A stretch of 64,000 nt of DNA from Nocardioides lianchengensis (lineage in GTDB: Bacteria > Actinomycetota > Actinomycetes > Propionibacteriales > Nocardioidaceae). Made by a program: the position numbers and the translations under genes. The notes under the pieces were generated by a model. That model was not told where the DNA came from and made no database searches. It saw only the letters and a list, made by a program, of their open reading frames with translations. Of the stretch, positions 49,988 to 59,313 are shown piece by piece (within the stretch, counting starts at the first letter, position 1; each line of letters opens with the position of its first letter). The stretch lies in assembly GCF_900101465.1 (NCBI RefSeq), contig NZ_FMZM01000005.1, positions 287,384 to 351,383 of the forward strand, written 5' to 3'.

Positions 49988-50045
49988 TGATCGACTGCTC
50001 GATCAGGAATGGCCGCGTCGTGGTTGAGCGAACGATCGATCAACC
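49988..50045. promoter_or_regulatory. Two dyads upstream of the TetR gene, candidate operators
   Basis: TGATCGA-CTGC-TCGATCA (49988-50005) and GGTTGA...TCAACC with inner GA/TC matches (50022-50045). Both share the half-site TTGATCGA or its complement. They lie 64-121 bp upstream of the tetR start. Confidence 0.5.
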
Positions 50046-50203
50046 CCCGGAGGACCTACCGGGCAGGGACCTGGTGGAACGAGCGCGCGTGCTTGCGCGA
50101 GTCATAGACCACAAGTTCCCGTTGGGTTGCCGCATGTCGGAACTCACATCCAGCCCCCGGACACCCTGTGGCAGACTCGGCCCCGACGAGTTGTGTACAG
50201 CTC
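50046..50203 (+). other. Intergenic region before the FMN riboswitch
   Basis: 158 bp between the TetR dyads and the riboswitch. It must hold the rib promoter, probably in its last 50 bp (region around TTGTGTACAG at ~50191), but I cannot assign -35 and -10 with confidence. No gene seen. Confidence 0.4.
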
Positions 50204-50344
50204 GCGTGCTCTGGGGTCGGTGTAATTCCGAGCCGGCGGTGACTGATCGACGATCAGGAGTCCGCGACCCGGTCGCAGCCAGCGGCCGGTTGACCAGGTG
50301 AGAATCCTGGACCGACGGTGAAAGTCCGGATGGGAAGCGCACGC
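50204..50344 (+). promoter_or_regulatory. FMN riboswitch (RFN element)
   Basis: Conserved RFN pieces in order: GGGGTCGGTGTAATTCCGAG, CCGGCGGTGA, AGTCCGCGACCC, GGTTGACCAGGTGAGAATCC, GACGGTGAAAGTCCGGATGG. The closing stem P1 pairs GCGTGC (50204-50209) with GCACGC (50339-50344). It binds FMN and should shut off the rib operon. Downstream, CCGTCCG (50394-50400) can pair with CGGACGG (50422-50428), which overlaps the first bases of the ribD ribosome binding site GGAGGG (50427-50432), pointing to translational control. Confidence 0.95.
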
Positions 50345-50436
50345 AGGTGACACACCGACGCCCCGTCCCCGTGACGAGCGCGTGGGTGACGTCCCGTCCG
50401 CCCCGGAGTCCGTGAGCATCCCGGACGGAGGGCGAG

Positions 50437-51534
50437 ATGACGTTCAGCACCGCAGAGCGCGACGCGATGGCGCGCGCCCTGGTGCTCGCGGCCACGCCCG
50501 GCGTCCCGCTCGGTCCCAACCCGCGGGTCGGCTGCGTCCTCCTGACCGACGACGGCCGAACGGTCGCCGAGGGCCACCACCGTGGCGCCGGGACCCCGCA
50601 CGCCGAGGCCGACGCGCTCGCCCGGGCGGGGGAGTCGGCGCGGGGGACCACCGCGGTCGTGACCCTCGAGCCGTGCAACCACACCGGACGCACCGGGCCC
50701 TGCGCGCAGGCGCTGATCGAGGCCGGCGTACGACGGGTCGTGTACGCGCAGGCGGACCCGAACCCGGTGGCCACCGGGGGCGCGGCGACCCTGGCCGCGG
50801 CCGGGATCGAGGTCGAGCAGGGTCTGCTGGAGGACGAGTCGCGGGCGCTCAACCGGGTGTGGTCGTTCGCCGTCGAGCGTGGCCGCCCGTTCGTGACCTG
50901 GAAGCTCGCCACCACCCTCGACGGGCGCAGCGCCGCGGCCGACGGCACCAGTCGCTGGGTCAGCTCGCGCGCCTCCCGGCTCGACACCCATCGCCTCCGG
51001 GCCCGCTGCGACACCATGCTGGTCGGGACGAACACGATCGAGGTCGACGACCCGCTGCTCACCGTCCGCGACGAGCACGACCGGCCGCTCCCGCACCAGC
51101 CGCTCCGCGCGGTCATGGGCCTGCGTGACCTGGACCCCGCGAGCCGGGTCTTCAACGGTGACGCCGCGTCGGTGCACCTGCGCACTCGCGACCCCGAGCA
51201 GGCGCTGGCCGAGCTGTTCGCCCGCGACCGTCAGCACGTCTTCCTGGAGGGCGGCCCGACGCTGGCCGCGTCCTTCCTCCGCGCGGGCCTGGTCGACGAG
51301 ATCGTCGTCTACGTGGCCCCGATGTTCCTGGGCGCCGGTCGCAGCGCCGTCGCCGACCTCGGAATCTCCACGATCTCCGCGGCGTTCCGTCCCCGCGTCA
51401 CCGACATCGCCGTGCTGGACCCGATCGAGGACGACGAGCCCAACGTGCGCCTGACCCTGGCGCCCACCGTGCCGGTGGTTGAGGAGGTCGCGCAGCGACC
51501 GTCTCGAAACCCCGTGACCCGAGAGGACACCTGA
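50437..51534 (+). CDS. ribD: Bifunctional diaminohydroxyphosphoribosylaminopyrimidine deaminase / uracil reductase
   Basis: 365 residues. Steps two and three of riboflavin synthesis. Zinc deaminase N-terminal domain (PHAEADAL and LEPCNHTGRTGPC) and a dihydrofolate-reductase-like C-terminal domain (FVTWKLATTLDGRSAAADG, FLEGGPTLAASFLRAGLVDE). ATG after GGAGGG. Residues ~346-365 (VVEEVAQRPSRNPVTREDT) are the translated repeat tail, almost the same as the CarA tail. The repeat flank GAGAGGACACCTGA provides the ribosome binding site of ribE. Confidence 0.96.
   Translation: MTFSTAERDAMARALVLAATPGVPLGPNPRVGCVLLTDDGRTVAEGHHRGAGTPHAEADALARAGESARGTTAVVTLEPCNHTGRTGPCAQALIEAGVRRVVYAQADPNPVATGGAATLAAAGIEVEQGLLEDESRALNRVWSFAVERGRPFVTWKLATTLDGRSAAADGTSRWVSSRASRLDTHRLRARCDTMLVGTNTIEVDDPLLTVRDEHDRPLPHQPLRAVMGLRDLDPASRVFNGDAASVHLRTRDPEQALAELFARDRQHVFLEGGPTLAASFLRAGLVDEIVVYVAPMFLGAGRSAVADLGISTISAAFRPRVTDIAVLDPIEDDEPNVRLTLAPTVPVVEEVAQRPSRNPVTREDT
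51474..51511 (+). repeat. Hairpin repeat copy at the 3' end of ribD
   Basis: GGTGGTTGAG ... CTCGAAACC. The inner stem is GGTCGC-GCA-GCGACC, which differs from the carA copy (GGTTGC-GCA-GCAACC) at one position in each arm with pairing kept. Translated as the RibD tail. Confidence 0.85.
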
Positions 51535-52152
51535 ATGTTCACCGGAATCGTCGAGGAGCTCGGCACCGTCGAGGCGGTCGAGGACCAGGGCGACGCGATC
51601 CGCCTCACCATCCGCGCCGCGACCGTCCTGGAGGACGCCGGCCTGGGCGACTCGATCTCGGTCAACGGCTGCTGCCTCACCGTCGCCGAGCGCACCGGGG
51701 AGACCTGGACCGCCGACGTGATGCAGGAGACCCTCGACAAGACCAGCCTCCTCGGCGTCCGGCCGGGCGACCGGGTCAACCTGGAGCGCGCGGTGACCGC
51801 CGACAAGCGCCTGGGTGGCCACATCGTCCAGGGCCACGTCGACGGCGTCGGCCACGTCGTACGACGCACCGCCAGCGAGCACTGGGAGGTCGTCGAGATC
51901 TCCCTGCCGGCCGACCAGCACGGCGGCCTGGGTCGCTACCTGGTCGACAAGGGCTCGATCACCGTCGACGGGGTCAGCCTGACCGTCGTCGAGGCCGGGC
52001 CCGAGTCGTTCACGGTCAGCCTGATCCCCGAGACGCTCGCGCGCACCACGCTCGGCTCCCGCGCGCCGGGCGACCGGGTCAACCTGGAGGCCGACATCCT
52101 GGCCAAGCACGTCGAGAAGCTGCTCGCCCACCGGAGCGAGGTGCGGGACTGA
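51535..52152 (+). CDS. ribE: Riboflavin synthase, alpha subunit
   Basis: 205 residues, two lumazine-binding domains ([15 protein letters not shown] ... and [16 protein letters not shown] ...), each with the S-V-N-G-C/V-S-L-T-V motif ([18 protein letters not shown]). Converts two 6,7-dimethyl-8-ribityllumazine to riboflavin. Starts directly after the ribD stop. Confidence 0.96.
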   Translation: MFTGIVEELGTVEAVEDQGDAIRLTIRAATVLEDAGLGDSISVNGCCLTVAERTGETWTADVMQETLDKTSLLGVRPGDRVNLERAVTADKRLGGHIVQGHVDGVGHVVRRTASEHWEVVEISLPADQHGGLGRYLVDKGSITVDGVSLTVVEAGPESFTVSLIPETLARTTLGSRAPGDRVNLEADILAKHVEKLLAHRSEVRD

Positions 52153-52838
52153 TGCTGCACTGGCTGCTCGACGGCACGATCCCGGTCGGGGACGGCTACC
52201 TCTCGGTCCGCGAGGTCGTCGGCAACGGCTTCGGCCTGGCCAGCGCGCTGCTGGGCATGCGCCGCCTGGTCTGGGCCTGGCCCGTCGGCCTGGTCGGCAA
52301 CGTCCTGCTGTTCACCGTGTTCGTCAGCGGCGAGCTGAGCGGTGCCGTCGCGGAGCCGCTGTGGGGCCAGGCCGGCCGGCAGGTGCTCTTCGCGGTGGCC
52401 AGCGCCTACGGCTGGTGGCGCTGGCAGCACACCCGCGGCGCCACCGACGGCGGGGCGGTCGCCCCGCGGTGGGCCACGGCGACCGAGCGGCTGGCCCTGC
52501 TGGGCGTCGCGGCCGTCGGCTACGTCGTGGCCTACGAGATCCTCCAGCACATCGGCTCCTACAGCCCGCCGACCGAGGCCTGGATCCTCACCGGCTCGGT
52601 GCTCGCCACCTACGGGATGGCCCGCGGGTACGTGGAGTTCTGGCTGGTCTGGGTGGCCGTCGACGTCGTCGGCGTGACCACCCTCGTCGACGCCGGCTAC
52701 TACCCGACGGCCGGCATGTACCTCTTCTACGGCGGCTTCTGCGTCCTGGGCTTCTTCGCCTGGTGGCGCGCGGAGCGTCGTACCGAGCCGGAGGCCGACC
52801 TGGCCGCCGGCCAGCACTCCGAAGGAGCCCTGGCATGA
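52152..52838 (+). CDS. ribM: PnuC-family transporter in the rib operon, probable riboflavin transporter RibM (PnuX)
   Basis: 228 residues with 6-7 hydrophobic segments and the family's [27 protein letters not shown] start and tryptophan-rich W-x-x-W patterns. PnuC proteins carry nicotinamide riboside, but members in actinobacterial rib operons under an FMN riboswitch (RibM, e.g. in Corynebacterium) carry riboflavin. Position here, inside the operon with overlaps on both sides, favours RibM. Confidence 0.85.
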   Translation: MLHWLLDGTIPVGDGYLSVREVVGNGFGLASALLGMRRLVWAWPVGLVGNVLLFTVFVSGELSGAVAEPLWGQAGRQVLFAVASAYGWWRWQHTRGATDGGAVAPRWATATERLALLGVAAVGYVVAYEILQHIGSYSPPTEAWILTGSVLATYGMARGYVEFWLVWVAVDVVGVTTLVDAGYYPTAGMYLFYGGFCVLGFFAWWRAERRTEPEADLAAGQHSEGALA

Positions 52839-54097
52839 GCCAGCACGAGAAGGTCCGCCTCGACAGCGTGGAGCGGGCGATCGCCGACGTCGCCGACGGC
52901 AAGGCCGTGGTCGTCGTCGACGACGAGGACCGCGAGAACGAGGGCGACATCATCTTCGCCGCGAGCAAGGCGACCCCGGAGCTGATGGCCTTCACGATCC
53001 GGCACTCCAGCGGGGTGATCTGCGTGCCGATGCCGGGCGACATGCTCGACCGGCTGGAGATCCCGCTGATGACGCCGCACAACAAGGACAAGCTGCGCAC
53101 GGCGTACACGATCTCGGTGGACGCGCGCGACGGCGTCAGCACCGGCATCTCGGCCGCCGACCGGGCGCACACCGCCCGGGTGCTGGCCGACTCGGCGACC
53201 GAGCCGTGGGAGATCACCCGGCCCGGGCATGTCTTCCCGCTGCGCTACCGCGAGGGCGGCGTGCTGGCCCGCCGCGGCCACACCGAGGCGGCCGTCGACC
53301 TGGCGAAGCTGGCCGGGCTGACGCCGGCCGGGGTGCTGGTCGAGGTGGTCAACGACGACGGCACCATGAAGCGTGCGGCCGAGCTGCGCGAGTTCGCCGA
53401 CGAGCACGGCCTGGCGATGATCTCGATCGAGGACCTGGTCAAGTACCGCCGCCGCCACGAGGTGCTCGTCGAGCGCGAGGCCGAGACCCGGCTCCCGACC
53501 CGGCACGGCGACTTCACCGCCTTCGGCTACCGGATCACCACCGACGACTCCGAGCACATCGCCCTCGTGTACGGCGACGTCAGCGGCCCCGACCCGGTGC
53601 TGACCCGGGTGCACTCGGAGTGCCTGACCGGCGACGTGTTCGGCAGCAGCCGCTGCGACTGCGGCCCCCAGCTCGACGAGGCGCTCGAACGGATCGTCGC
53701 CGAGGGCCGGGGCGTCGTCGTCTACCTGCGCGGCCACGAGGGCCGGGGGATCGGCCTGGTCGCCAAGCTGCAGGCCTACCAGCTCCAGGACGGCGGCCGC
53801 GACACGGTGGACGCGAACCTCGACCTGGGTCTGCCCGCCGACGCCCGTCACTACGGCGCCGCCACCCAGGTGCTGAAGGACCTGAAGATCGACACCGTGC
53901 GGCTGATGACCAACAACCCCGACAAGGTCACCAACCTCGAGGACTACGGCATCTCGGTCGCGGAGCGGGTCCCGCTGACGCCGCACCCCAACGACCACAA
54001 CATCGCCTACCTGCTGACCAAGCGCGACCGGATGGGCCACGTGCTCCCCGACCTCGACCTGGCGCAGGACCCGACCCAGAACGGAGAACTCCGATGA
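52835..54097 (+). CDS. ribBA: Bifunctional 3,4-dihydroxy-2-butanone-4-phosphate synthase / GTP cyclohydrolase II
   Basis: 420 residues. RibB half (residues ~5-205): [37 protein letters not shown]. RibA half: the zinc cysteines in [21 protein letters not shown] and [16 protein letters not shown]. Supplies both precursors of riboflavin, from ribulose 5-phosphate and GTP. ATG after GAAGGAG, overlapping ribM by 4 bp. Confidence 0.97.
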   Translation: MSQHEKVRLDSVERAIADVADGKAVVVVDDEDRENEGDIIFAASKATPELMAFTIRHSSGVICVPMPGDMLDRLEIPLMTPHNKDKLRTAYTISVDARDGVSTGISAADRAHTARVLADSATEPWEITRPGHVFPLRYREGGVLARRGHTEAAVDLAKLAGLTPAGVLVEVVNDDGTMKRAAELREFADEHGLAMISIEDLVKYRRRHEVLVEREAETRLPTRHGDFTAFGYRITTDDSEHIALVYGDVSGPDPVLTRVHSECLTGDVFGSSRCDCGPQLDEALERIVAEGRGVVVYLRGHEGRGIGLVAKLQAYQLQDGGRDTVDANLDLGLPADARHYGAATQVLKDLKIDTVRLMTNNPDKVTNLEDYGISVAERVPLTPHPNDHNIAYLLTKRDRMGHVLPDLDLAQDPTQNGELR

Positions 54098-54582
54098 GCG
54101 GAGCCGGATCGCCCACCCCCCAGCCGATCGACTGCCATGACCTGCGCGTGGCGGTGGTCGCCGCCAGCTGGCACGACCAGGTGATGGACGGCCTGCTGGC
54201 CGGCGCCGCCCGGGCCTTCGCCGACTTCCAGGTCGAGGCCCCGGTCGTCGTCCGGGTGCCGGGCACCTTCGAGCTGCCGGTGGTGGCCTCCGCGCTGGCC
54301 GCGCAGGGGTACGACGCGGTCGTCGCGCTCGGCGTGGTGATCCGCGGCGGCACGCCCCACTTCGACTACGTCTGCAACGCCGCCACCGACGGCCTGACCC
54401 GGGTCGCCCTCGACCACACCGTGGCGGTCGGCTTCGGCGTCCTCACCTGCGACGACGACCAGCAGGCGCTCGACCGCGCCGGCCTGGAGGGCTCGAAGGA
54501 GGACAAGGGCTACGAGGCCACGTCCGCCGCCCTGGTCACCGCCCAGACCCTGAAGCGGGTCAAGCGCGGCTACGAGGCCTGA
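54094..54582 (+). CDS. ribH: 6,7-dimethyl-8-ribityllumazine synthase
   Basis: 162 residues. Joins the RibA- and RibB-derived precursors. Phosphate and substrate loops [11 protein letters not shown] and [15 protein letters not shown] with the catalytic His in TPHFDYV. ATG start overlapping ribBA; last gene of the operon, followed by two direct repeat copies. Confidence 0.97.
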   Translation: MSGAGSPTPQPIDCHDLRVAVVAASWHDQVMDGLLAGAARAFADFQVEAPVVVRVPGTFELPVVASALAAQGYDAVVALGVVIRGGTPHFDYVCNAATDGLTRVALDHTVAVGFGVLTCDDDQQALDRAGLEGSKEDKGYEATSAALVTAQTLKRVKRGYEA

Positions 54583-54594
54583 GCACCCGACCCC

Positions 54595-54630
54595 GGTGGT
54601 TGAGGAGGGACGAAGTCCCGTCTCGAAACC
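54595..54630 (+). repeat. Hairpin repeat copy downstream of ribH (1)
   Basis: GGTGGTTGAGGAG, core GGGAC-GAA-GTCCC, CTCGAAACC. 12 bp after the ribH stop; it may serve as a transcription end with the next copy. Confidence 0.8.
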
Positions 54631-54647
54631 CTCGCATCCGGAGCCCC

Positions 54648-54686
54648 GGTGGTTGAGCAGGTTGCGCTAGCAACCGTGTCGAGACC
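54648..54686 (+). repeat. Hairpin repeat copy downstream of ribH (2)
   Basis: GGTGGTTGAGCAGGTTGC-GCTA-GCAACCGTGTCGAGACC (split here at the loop). Same orientation as the copy 17 bp upstream. Lies between ribH and the convergent response regulator gene. Confidence 0.8.
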
Positions 54687-54713
54687 CCCGCACCCGACCG
54701 CGGACCCCAGACC

Positions 54714-55106
54714 TCACGGAACCTGCCCGCCTACCCACCCGAGCATCTCGGCGACCTGGCTGTGCAGCGTCATCGGATCGAACGGCTTGGCGATCACCCC
54801 GACGACGTCGATGTCGCTCCACGCCTGCCGGTCACCGACCTGCACCTTGGCGGTGAGCAGGATGACCGGGATGTCGCTGGTGGCCGCGTCGGCGCGCAGG
54901 TGCGCGAACGTCGTCGGCCCGTCCATCTCGGGCATCATCACGTCGAGCAGGACCGCGTCCGGGTGGTGCTCGCGCGCGAGGGCGAGCGCCGGCTCGCCGC
55001 CGTTCGCGCTCAGCACCTCCCAGCCGCCGACGACCTCGAGGGCGATCTGGGTGATCTCCCGGATCGAGTCGTCGTCGTCGACCACGAGCACACGCGGCAC
55101 CGTCAT
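54714..55106 (-). CDS. Single-domain response regulator (receiver only)
   Basis: 130 residues, CheY-like. Acidic pocket VLVVDDDDSI, phospho-acceptor Asp in DAVLLDVMMPEMDG (~residue 54), Thr in VILLTAKV and Lys in VIAKPFDP are all present. No output domain, so it would act by protein contact. ATG at 55106 after GGGAGGAGG on the minus strand. Last gene of the kinase / decarboxylase / acetyltransferase cluster; the histidine kinase at its head is the natural partner. Confidence 0.9.
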   Translation of the reverse strand: MTVPRVLVVDDDDSIREITQIALEVVGGWEVLSANGGEPALALAREHHPDAVLLDVMMPEMDGPTTFAHLRADAATSDIPVILLTAKVQVGDRQAWSDIDVVGVIAKPFDPMTLHSQVAEMLGWVGGQVP

Positions 55107-55165
55107 CGGTCCTCCTCCCAGAGCGGTCAGCGTAGCGACCGCGTCCGTGGGGTGAACGAGGCGGC

Positions 55166-55738
55166 TCAGGCAGGCGGCGAGAAGACGGCCGCGAAGTACG
55201 TCTGCCGGTCGATCGGGGCGACCTGCAGCTCGGGGTGGTGGTCGAGCATCCGCCGGATCGCCGGGCCGAGGCCGAGCTCCTCGTCGTTGTAGAAGCACAT
55301 GTCCCAGGCGCATACCGCGCGCTCGCGCAGGATGAGCTCGGTGCAGGCCGCGATCATCGCCTGGAAGACGTGCGACTCACGCCGGCTCTTCGCCACCAAC
55401 GTGACGCCCAGGTAGTAGACGGCGTCCCGCGCCCACTGCTCGGGGTAGTGGTGCTCGAAGTACGCCGGGCTGATCCACGGGACCGTCTCGAGGTGCTTGG
55501 TCAAGGTGGTCAGCCCGATGACGTCGTCGCCGTCCCACGCGACGTACTTGCTGACCCGGGGGTCGTGCATCTCCTCGAGGAACTCGTCCTCGTGCAGGAG
55601 CTGCCGGGCGACGGCCTTGGTGGCCAGGTGGCCGAACGTCTCGACGTACAGCCGGTAGTAGGTGGCGGCGGTCTCGGCGTCGACGTCGGTCTCGACGCTG
55701 ATCCGGACCGGCAGCTCCGGCCGGGGGGTGTCAGGCAC
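55166..55738 (-). CDS. GNAT-like N-acetyltransferase family protein
   Basis: 190 residues. The central part (YVAWDGDDVIGLTTLTKHLETVPWIS ... YYLGVTLVAKSRRESHVFQAMIAAC) has the layout of a GNAT acetyl-CoA fold, though the Q/R-x2-G-x-G/A loop is not clear (LVAKSRRESHVF is in its place), so the acetyltransferase call is moderate. GTG at 55738 overlaps the arginine decarboxylase stop by 8 bp; longer starts would lie inside that gene. The tight coupling suggests a joint function. Confidence 0.65.
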   Translation of the reverse strand: MPDTPRPELPVRISVETDVDAETAATYYRLYVETFGHLATKAVARQLLHEDEFLEEMHDPRVSKYVAWDGDDVIGLTTLTKHLETVPWISPAYFEHHYPEQWARDAVYYLGVTLVAKSRRESHVFQAMIAACTELILRERAVCAWDMCFYNDEELGLGPAIRRMLDHHPELQVAPIDRQTYFAAVFSPPA

Positions 55739-56246
55739 GGGGGGTCCATCCGCTGACCTCGTAGGCGGCCACGGCGAGGGCACAGACCGGGCGGTCGACG
55801 TACGACGCCGAGGCGGTCAGCGTGCGGAACTCGCCGTACCCGCCGCCACGGTGCGCGACCACGTCTCCGAGCGAGTCGCTCAAGGCGCGGTGGAGGTCCT
55901 CCTCGGTCCGGGCGGCGTGCTCGACGAAGAGTCCACCACCGGTCTCCTCGTCCACGGTCCAGCCGAGGCCGGCCCAGGCGACCTGACCCGGCTCGACGGC
56001 GTACGCCGTGGACAGCACGCAGTAGAGCCGGTCGCCGTGGTCGCCCTCGACCGGCTGCTCGGAGCCGTCGGCGACGTGCGTGACGGTGCTGCCCGGCGGG
56101 ATCACCGACGAGAGTGCCAGCAGGTTGAAGTTCGCCACGCCGGCGTTGAGCAGCGCGTGGTCGAACGCCGAGAGCGTGGTGCGTCCGGCGCCCGAGGCCG
56201 TGCGGATCGAGATGTCGACGCCGAGGCGCCGCGATCGCGTGCTCAC
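55731..56246 (-). CDS. Pyruvoyl-dependent arginine decarboxylase
   Basis: 171 residues. The self-cleavage site is visible in AGVANFNLLALSSVIPPGS, cut expected between Ser46 and Ser47 to give a pyruvoyl group on the new alpha-chain N-terminus. Length and motif match the PvlArgDC family, which turns arginine into agmatine. C-terminal TASASYVDRPVCALAVAAYEVSGW also fits. GTG at 56246 gives the family length and starts 17 bp after the histidine kinase stop. Product and role here (polyamine or acid response) are open. Confidence 0.85.
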   Translation of the reverse strand: MSTRSRRLGVDISIRTASGAGRTTLSAFDHALLNAGVANFNLLALSSVIPPGSTVTHVADGSEQPVEGDHGDRLYCVLSTAYAVEPGQVAWAGLGWTVDEETGGGLFVEHAARTEEDLHRALSDSLGDVVAHRGGGYGEFRTLTASASYVDRPVCALAVAAYEVSGWTPRA

Positions 56247-56263
56247 GGGCGGCTGGGATGGGT

Positions 56264-58972
56264 TCAAGTGGGGCCTCCGCCCAAACGGGCTGTCACGATG
56301 TCCATCAGCGCCACGAGTCGCTGGCCGAGGATGTCGTCCTCGGTCCGGTCCGAGGACGATCCTGCCGGATCGCTCGCGGCGGTGCCCACCCGCCCCTGCC
56401 GGGGCGACGCCCGGTAGGCGATGACCGCCGTCTCGCCGTCCCGGATGCGGGCGCGGAGGTCGCGCACCAGGCCGAGGGCCTCCGCCCACGAGCGCTCGAG
56501 GTCGACGACGAGGACGGTCGGCCGCAGCTGCCCGAGCAGGGTCTGCCCCTCGGAGCTGCTGGGCACCGACGCGACCGGGACGCCGCTGTCGGCGATCCAG
56601 CGACTGACCTCGTCCGCGATCCGCTCGTCCGGCTCCAGGACCAGGGCGGTGTCGCCGTCGCTGCGCCGCGAGACCTCGAGCGCCGCGAGCATCCGCTCGC
56701 GAGTCAGCGGCTCGCTGGCCGGACCGGTGACCACGACCGCCGGCGACCGGTCGCCCTCCAGGTGGTATCCGGCCGCGCCGAGGCGGGCCGCCCACGAGGA
56801 CCTGGCGGCCACGTCGGAGGCCAGGAGCACGACGTGCCCGATCGGCAGGTCGTGCTCACCCGGGGCCGCAAGCTGGGAGCGACGGGGGGTGGGCAGCGTG
56901 AACCGGACCGTCGTCCCCGCGCCCACCTCGCTCTCGGCCCAGATCCGGCCGCCGTGTCGCTCGACGATGCCGCGACTGATCGTCAGGCCGAGTCCGGTGC
57001 CCCCCTTCTGACGGGCGTCGGAGGAGTCGACCTGCTGGAAGCGCTCGAAGATGGTGGCCAGCTTGTCGGGCGGGATGCCGCGCCCCTGGTCGCGCACGCT
57101 GAACACGACCTCGTCTTCCCCCGCGGCGGCCTCGAGGACGACCACGTCGCCGTCGCCGGAGAACTTGACGGCGTTGCCGATCAGGTTGGCGAGGGTCTGC
57201 ACGACCCGGTCCCGGTCGGCGACCACCACGCCCTCGGCGGCGCCGACCGCGAGGCGCATGTCGTGGTCCCGGGCCAGCGCCGTCATTTCGTCGGCCGACG
57301 CGGCGAGGAGGTCGGCCGCCCGGTGGGTGCCGAGGTCGAGCTGGCGACTCCCGGACTCGATGCGCTCGAGGTCGAGGATGTCGTTGATCAGCCGGCCCAG
57401 CCGCTCGCTCGACTCCAGCGCGATCGAGGTGATCGACTGCGCGCGCGGGCTCAGCTCGCCCAGGCTGCCGGTCGCCAGCAGACCCAGGGCGCCCCGGATC
57501 GAGGTCAGCGGCGTCCGCAGCTCGTGGCTGACGACCGAGACGAACTCGTTCTTCATCCGGTCGACCTCGCGGCGCTGGGTCATGTCGCGGAAGACCACGA
57601 CCGCACCCCGGATCCGCTCGTGGTCGTCGCCGTCGAGCAGCGGGCTGGCCGTGATCTCGACCGGGAACAGCTCGCCGTTGGCGCGCTGGTACTCGTCCAG
57701 CTCGGCGCTCGAGACCCGGCCGGACAGGATCGCGTCGGTGATGTAGCACTGCTCGAGCGGGTACGGCGTCCCGTCGGCGGCCGGTCCGTGGAAGTCCAGG
57801 TGCGCGTTGCGACCGAGCAGTTCGTCGGGGGAGTAGCCGAGTGCCTTCGCGCCCGAGGGGTTGACGAAGGTGATCCGTCCGGAGAGGTCGACGCCGTAGA
57901 TCCCGTCGCCCACCGAGCTGACCAGCACCTCGGTCTGGCGCACCAGGCGGCGCAGGTCGGCGGTCTGCTCGCGCACCCGGTGCTCCAGGCCGCGCCGCAG
58001 GGTTGCGTTGTCGTAGGTGAGCAGCGTCTGCCGGACCCCCGCGGCCAGGACCAGCACCAGCCAGACGACGGCCTGGGCGCCGGCGATCTCGGTCTCGGAG
58101 GAGAAGGCCACCTGCACGGTCGCCGCAATGAGGGTGACCGCGTAGACCAGCAGCGTGTCGCGGGCGTCGGAGGACCCGGTGGCGTCCTGCTCGGGGCCGT
58201 CGACCTGGGCACTCGGGTACCACGCGGCCAGTCCGATGAGCAGGTAGCCGGCCATCCACCCGAGGTCGCCGACGGTGCCGAAGTGGAACTCGTCCTCCGC
58301 GACCCGGACGGCGAAGGAGAGGTCGGCCGCGGTGTACATCACGAACCCGGCCGAGACCAGCGCCAGCACCGGGCGGTCGGCGCCCCCGCTGCGCAGCACG
58401 AGGAGCAGGGCGACGGTCGCCAGCACGACGTCGAGGACGGGGAGCAGGACCGGGGTCACGTCGGGTCCGGAGCCGCCGACCGGGTCGGCCAGGGCGGCGT
58501 AGACCAGGACCGAGGCGATGATGAGGACGCCGGCGGCGATGACGATGCCGTCGAGCACGAGCAGGAGCAGGTCGATCCCGCGCCGTCGTACGGTCGGGAA
58601 GTTGAGCAGGGCCGCGATCGAGAGCACCAGCGCCAGCGCGAGCAGCAGGTCGCCGAAGGTGCTCGGGGACTCCAGGGGGTCGGACCCGACCGCCGCCACC
58701 CAGACGTTGCTGAGCACTCCGGAGGCGCCGGCGGCGATCAGCAGCAGCCAGGAGCGCTGCCGCCGGCCGGCGGTCTGGCGGGCCCGGACCGCGCAGCTGG
58801 TCATCCCGACCACGGCGACGATGATGAGCCCCGCGCTGCTCGCGCTCTCGCGCACCGCCGTGGAGAACCACGGCTCCAGCAGCAGCCCGAAGACGAGCAG
58901 GAAGGCCAGGGCAGCGGGGACCGCGATCCGGAACCGCCGGCGCTGCCTGGTCAGCGACGCCGTCTGGCCCAT
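56264..58972 (-). CDS. Membrane sensor histidine kinase with PAS domain and degenerate C-terminal receiver
   Basis: 902 residues. About nine to ten hydrophobic segments in residues ~15-320; coiled region ~325-350; PAS domain ~350-465 ([36 protein letters not shown], with PAC-like [20 protein letters not shown]); HisKA with the phosphorylated His at ~482 in [16 protein letters not shown]; HATPase with [21 protein letters not shown] and [15 protein letters not shown]. The last ~190 residues look like a receiver fold ([13 protein letters not shown]) without the acidic pair. First gene of a four-gene cluster ending in the single-domain receiver. ATG at 58972. Confidence 0.9.
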   Translation of the reverse strand: MGQTASLTRQRRRFRIAVPAALAFLLVFGLLLEPWFSTAVRESASSAGLIIVAVVGMTSCAVRARQTAGRRQRSWLLLIAAGASGVLSNVWVAAVGSDPLESPSTFGDLLLALALVLSIAALLNFPTVRRRGIDLLLLVLDGIVIAAGVLIIASVLVYAALADPVGGSGPDVTPVLLPVLDVVLATVALLLVLRSGGADRPVLALVSAGFVMYTAADLSFAVRVAEDEFHFGTVGDLGWMAGYLLIGLAAWYPSAQVDGPEQDATGSSDARDTLLVYAVTLIAATVQVAFSSETEIAGAQAVVWLVLVLAAGVRQTLLTYDNATLRRGLEHRVREQTADLRRLVRQTEVLVSSVGDGIYGVDLSGRITFVNPSGAKALGYSPDELLGRNAHLDFHGPAADGTPYPLEQCYITDAILSGRVSSAELDEYQRANGELFPVEITASPLLDGDDHERIRGAVVVFRDMTQRREVDRMKNEFVSVVSHELRTPLTSIRGALGLLATGSLGELSPRAQSITSIALESSERLGRLINDILDLERIESGSRQLDLGTHRAADLLAASADEMTALARDHDMRLAVGAAEGVVVADRDRVVQTLANLIGNAVKFSGDGDVVVLEAAAGEDEVVFSVRDQGRGIPPDKLATIFERFQQVDSSDARQKGGTGLGLTISRGIVERHGGRIWAESEVGAGTTVRFTLPTPRRSQLAAPGEHDLPIGHVVLLASDVAARSSWAARLGAAGYHLEGDRSPAVVVTGPASEPLTRERMLAALEVSRRSDGDTALVLEPDERIADEVSRWIADSGVPVASVPSSSEGQTLLGQLRPTVLVVDLERSWAEALGLVRDLRARIRDGETAVIAYRASPRQGRVGTAASDPAGSSSDRTEDDILGQRLVALMDIVTARLGGGPT

Positions 58973-59026
58973 GCCCGGACCGTACCAGCGTGGGGGCCGC
59001 CGTCCCGGCCAGCGGCCACGACCGCC

Positions 59027-59032
59027 TAGAGT
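59027..59032 (+). promoter_or_regulatory. -10 element for hisE, leaderless arrangement
   Basis: TAGAGT ends 8 bases before the hisE GTG at 59041; no ribosome binding site between. Confidence 0.55.
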
Positions 59033-59040
59033 TGCCGACC

Positions 59041-59304
59041 GTGAAGACGTTCGACGAGCTGTGGGCCGAGCTGAGCGAGAAGGCTCGCACCAGGCCCGAG
59101 GGATCCGGGACGGTGCAGCAGCTCGAGGCCGGCGTCCATGCCATCGGCAAGAAGCTGGTCGAGGAGGCCGCCGAGTCCTGGATGGCCGCCGAGCACGAGG
59201 GCGCCGAGCGGGCGGCCGAGGAGATCAGCCAGCTGCTCTACCACGCCCAGGTGCTGATGCTGGCGACCGGCATCGAGCTCGACGACGTCTACGCCCACCT
59301 CTGA
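59041..59304 (+). CDS. hisE: Phosphoribosyl-ATP pyrophosphatase
   Basis: 87 residues, all-alpha NTP pyrophosphohydrolase fold with the Mg-binding E-E-x-x-E in [16 protein letters not shown] and E/D pair in [16 protein letters not shown]. Second step of histidine synthesis. GTG start; an upstream in-frame GTG (58990) would overlap the -10. Followed 9 bp later by hisG, the usual actinobacterial pair. Confidence 0.96.
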   Translation: MKTFDELWAELSEKARTRPEGSGTVQQLEAGVHAIGKKLVEEAAESWMAAEHEGAERAAEEISQLLYHAQVLMLATGIELDDVYAHL

Positions 59305-59313
59305 GAGATCCCC

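Noticed and set aside
52152..52838. Nicotinamide riboside transporter PnuC
   Set aside because: It lies inside a riboflavin operon under an FMN riboswitch and no NAD genes are nearby, so RibM is the better call.
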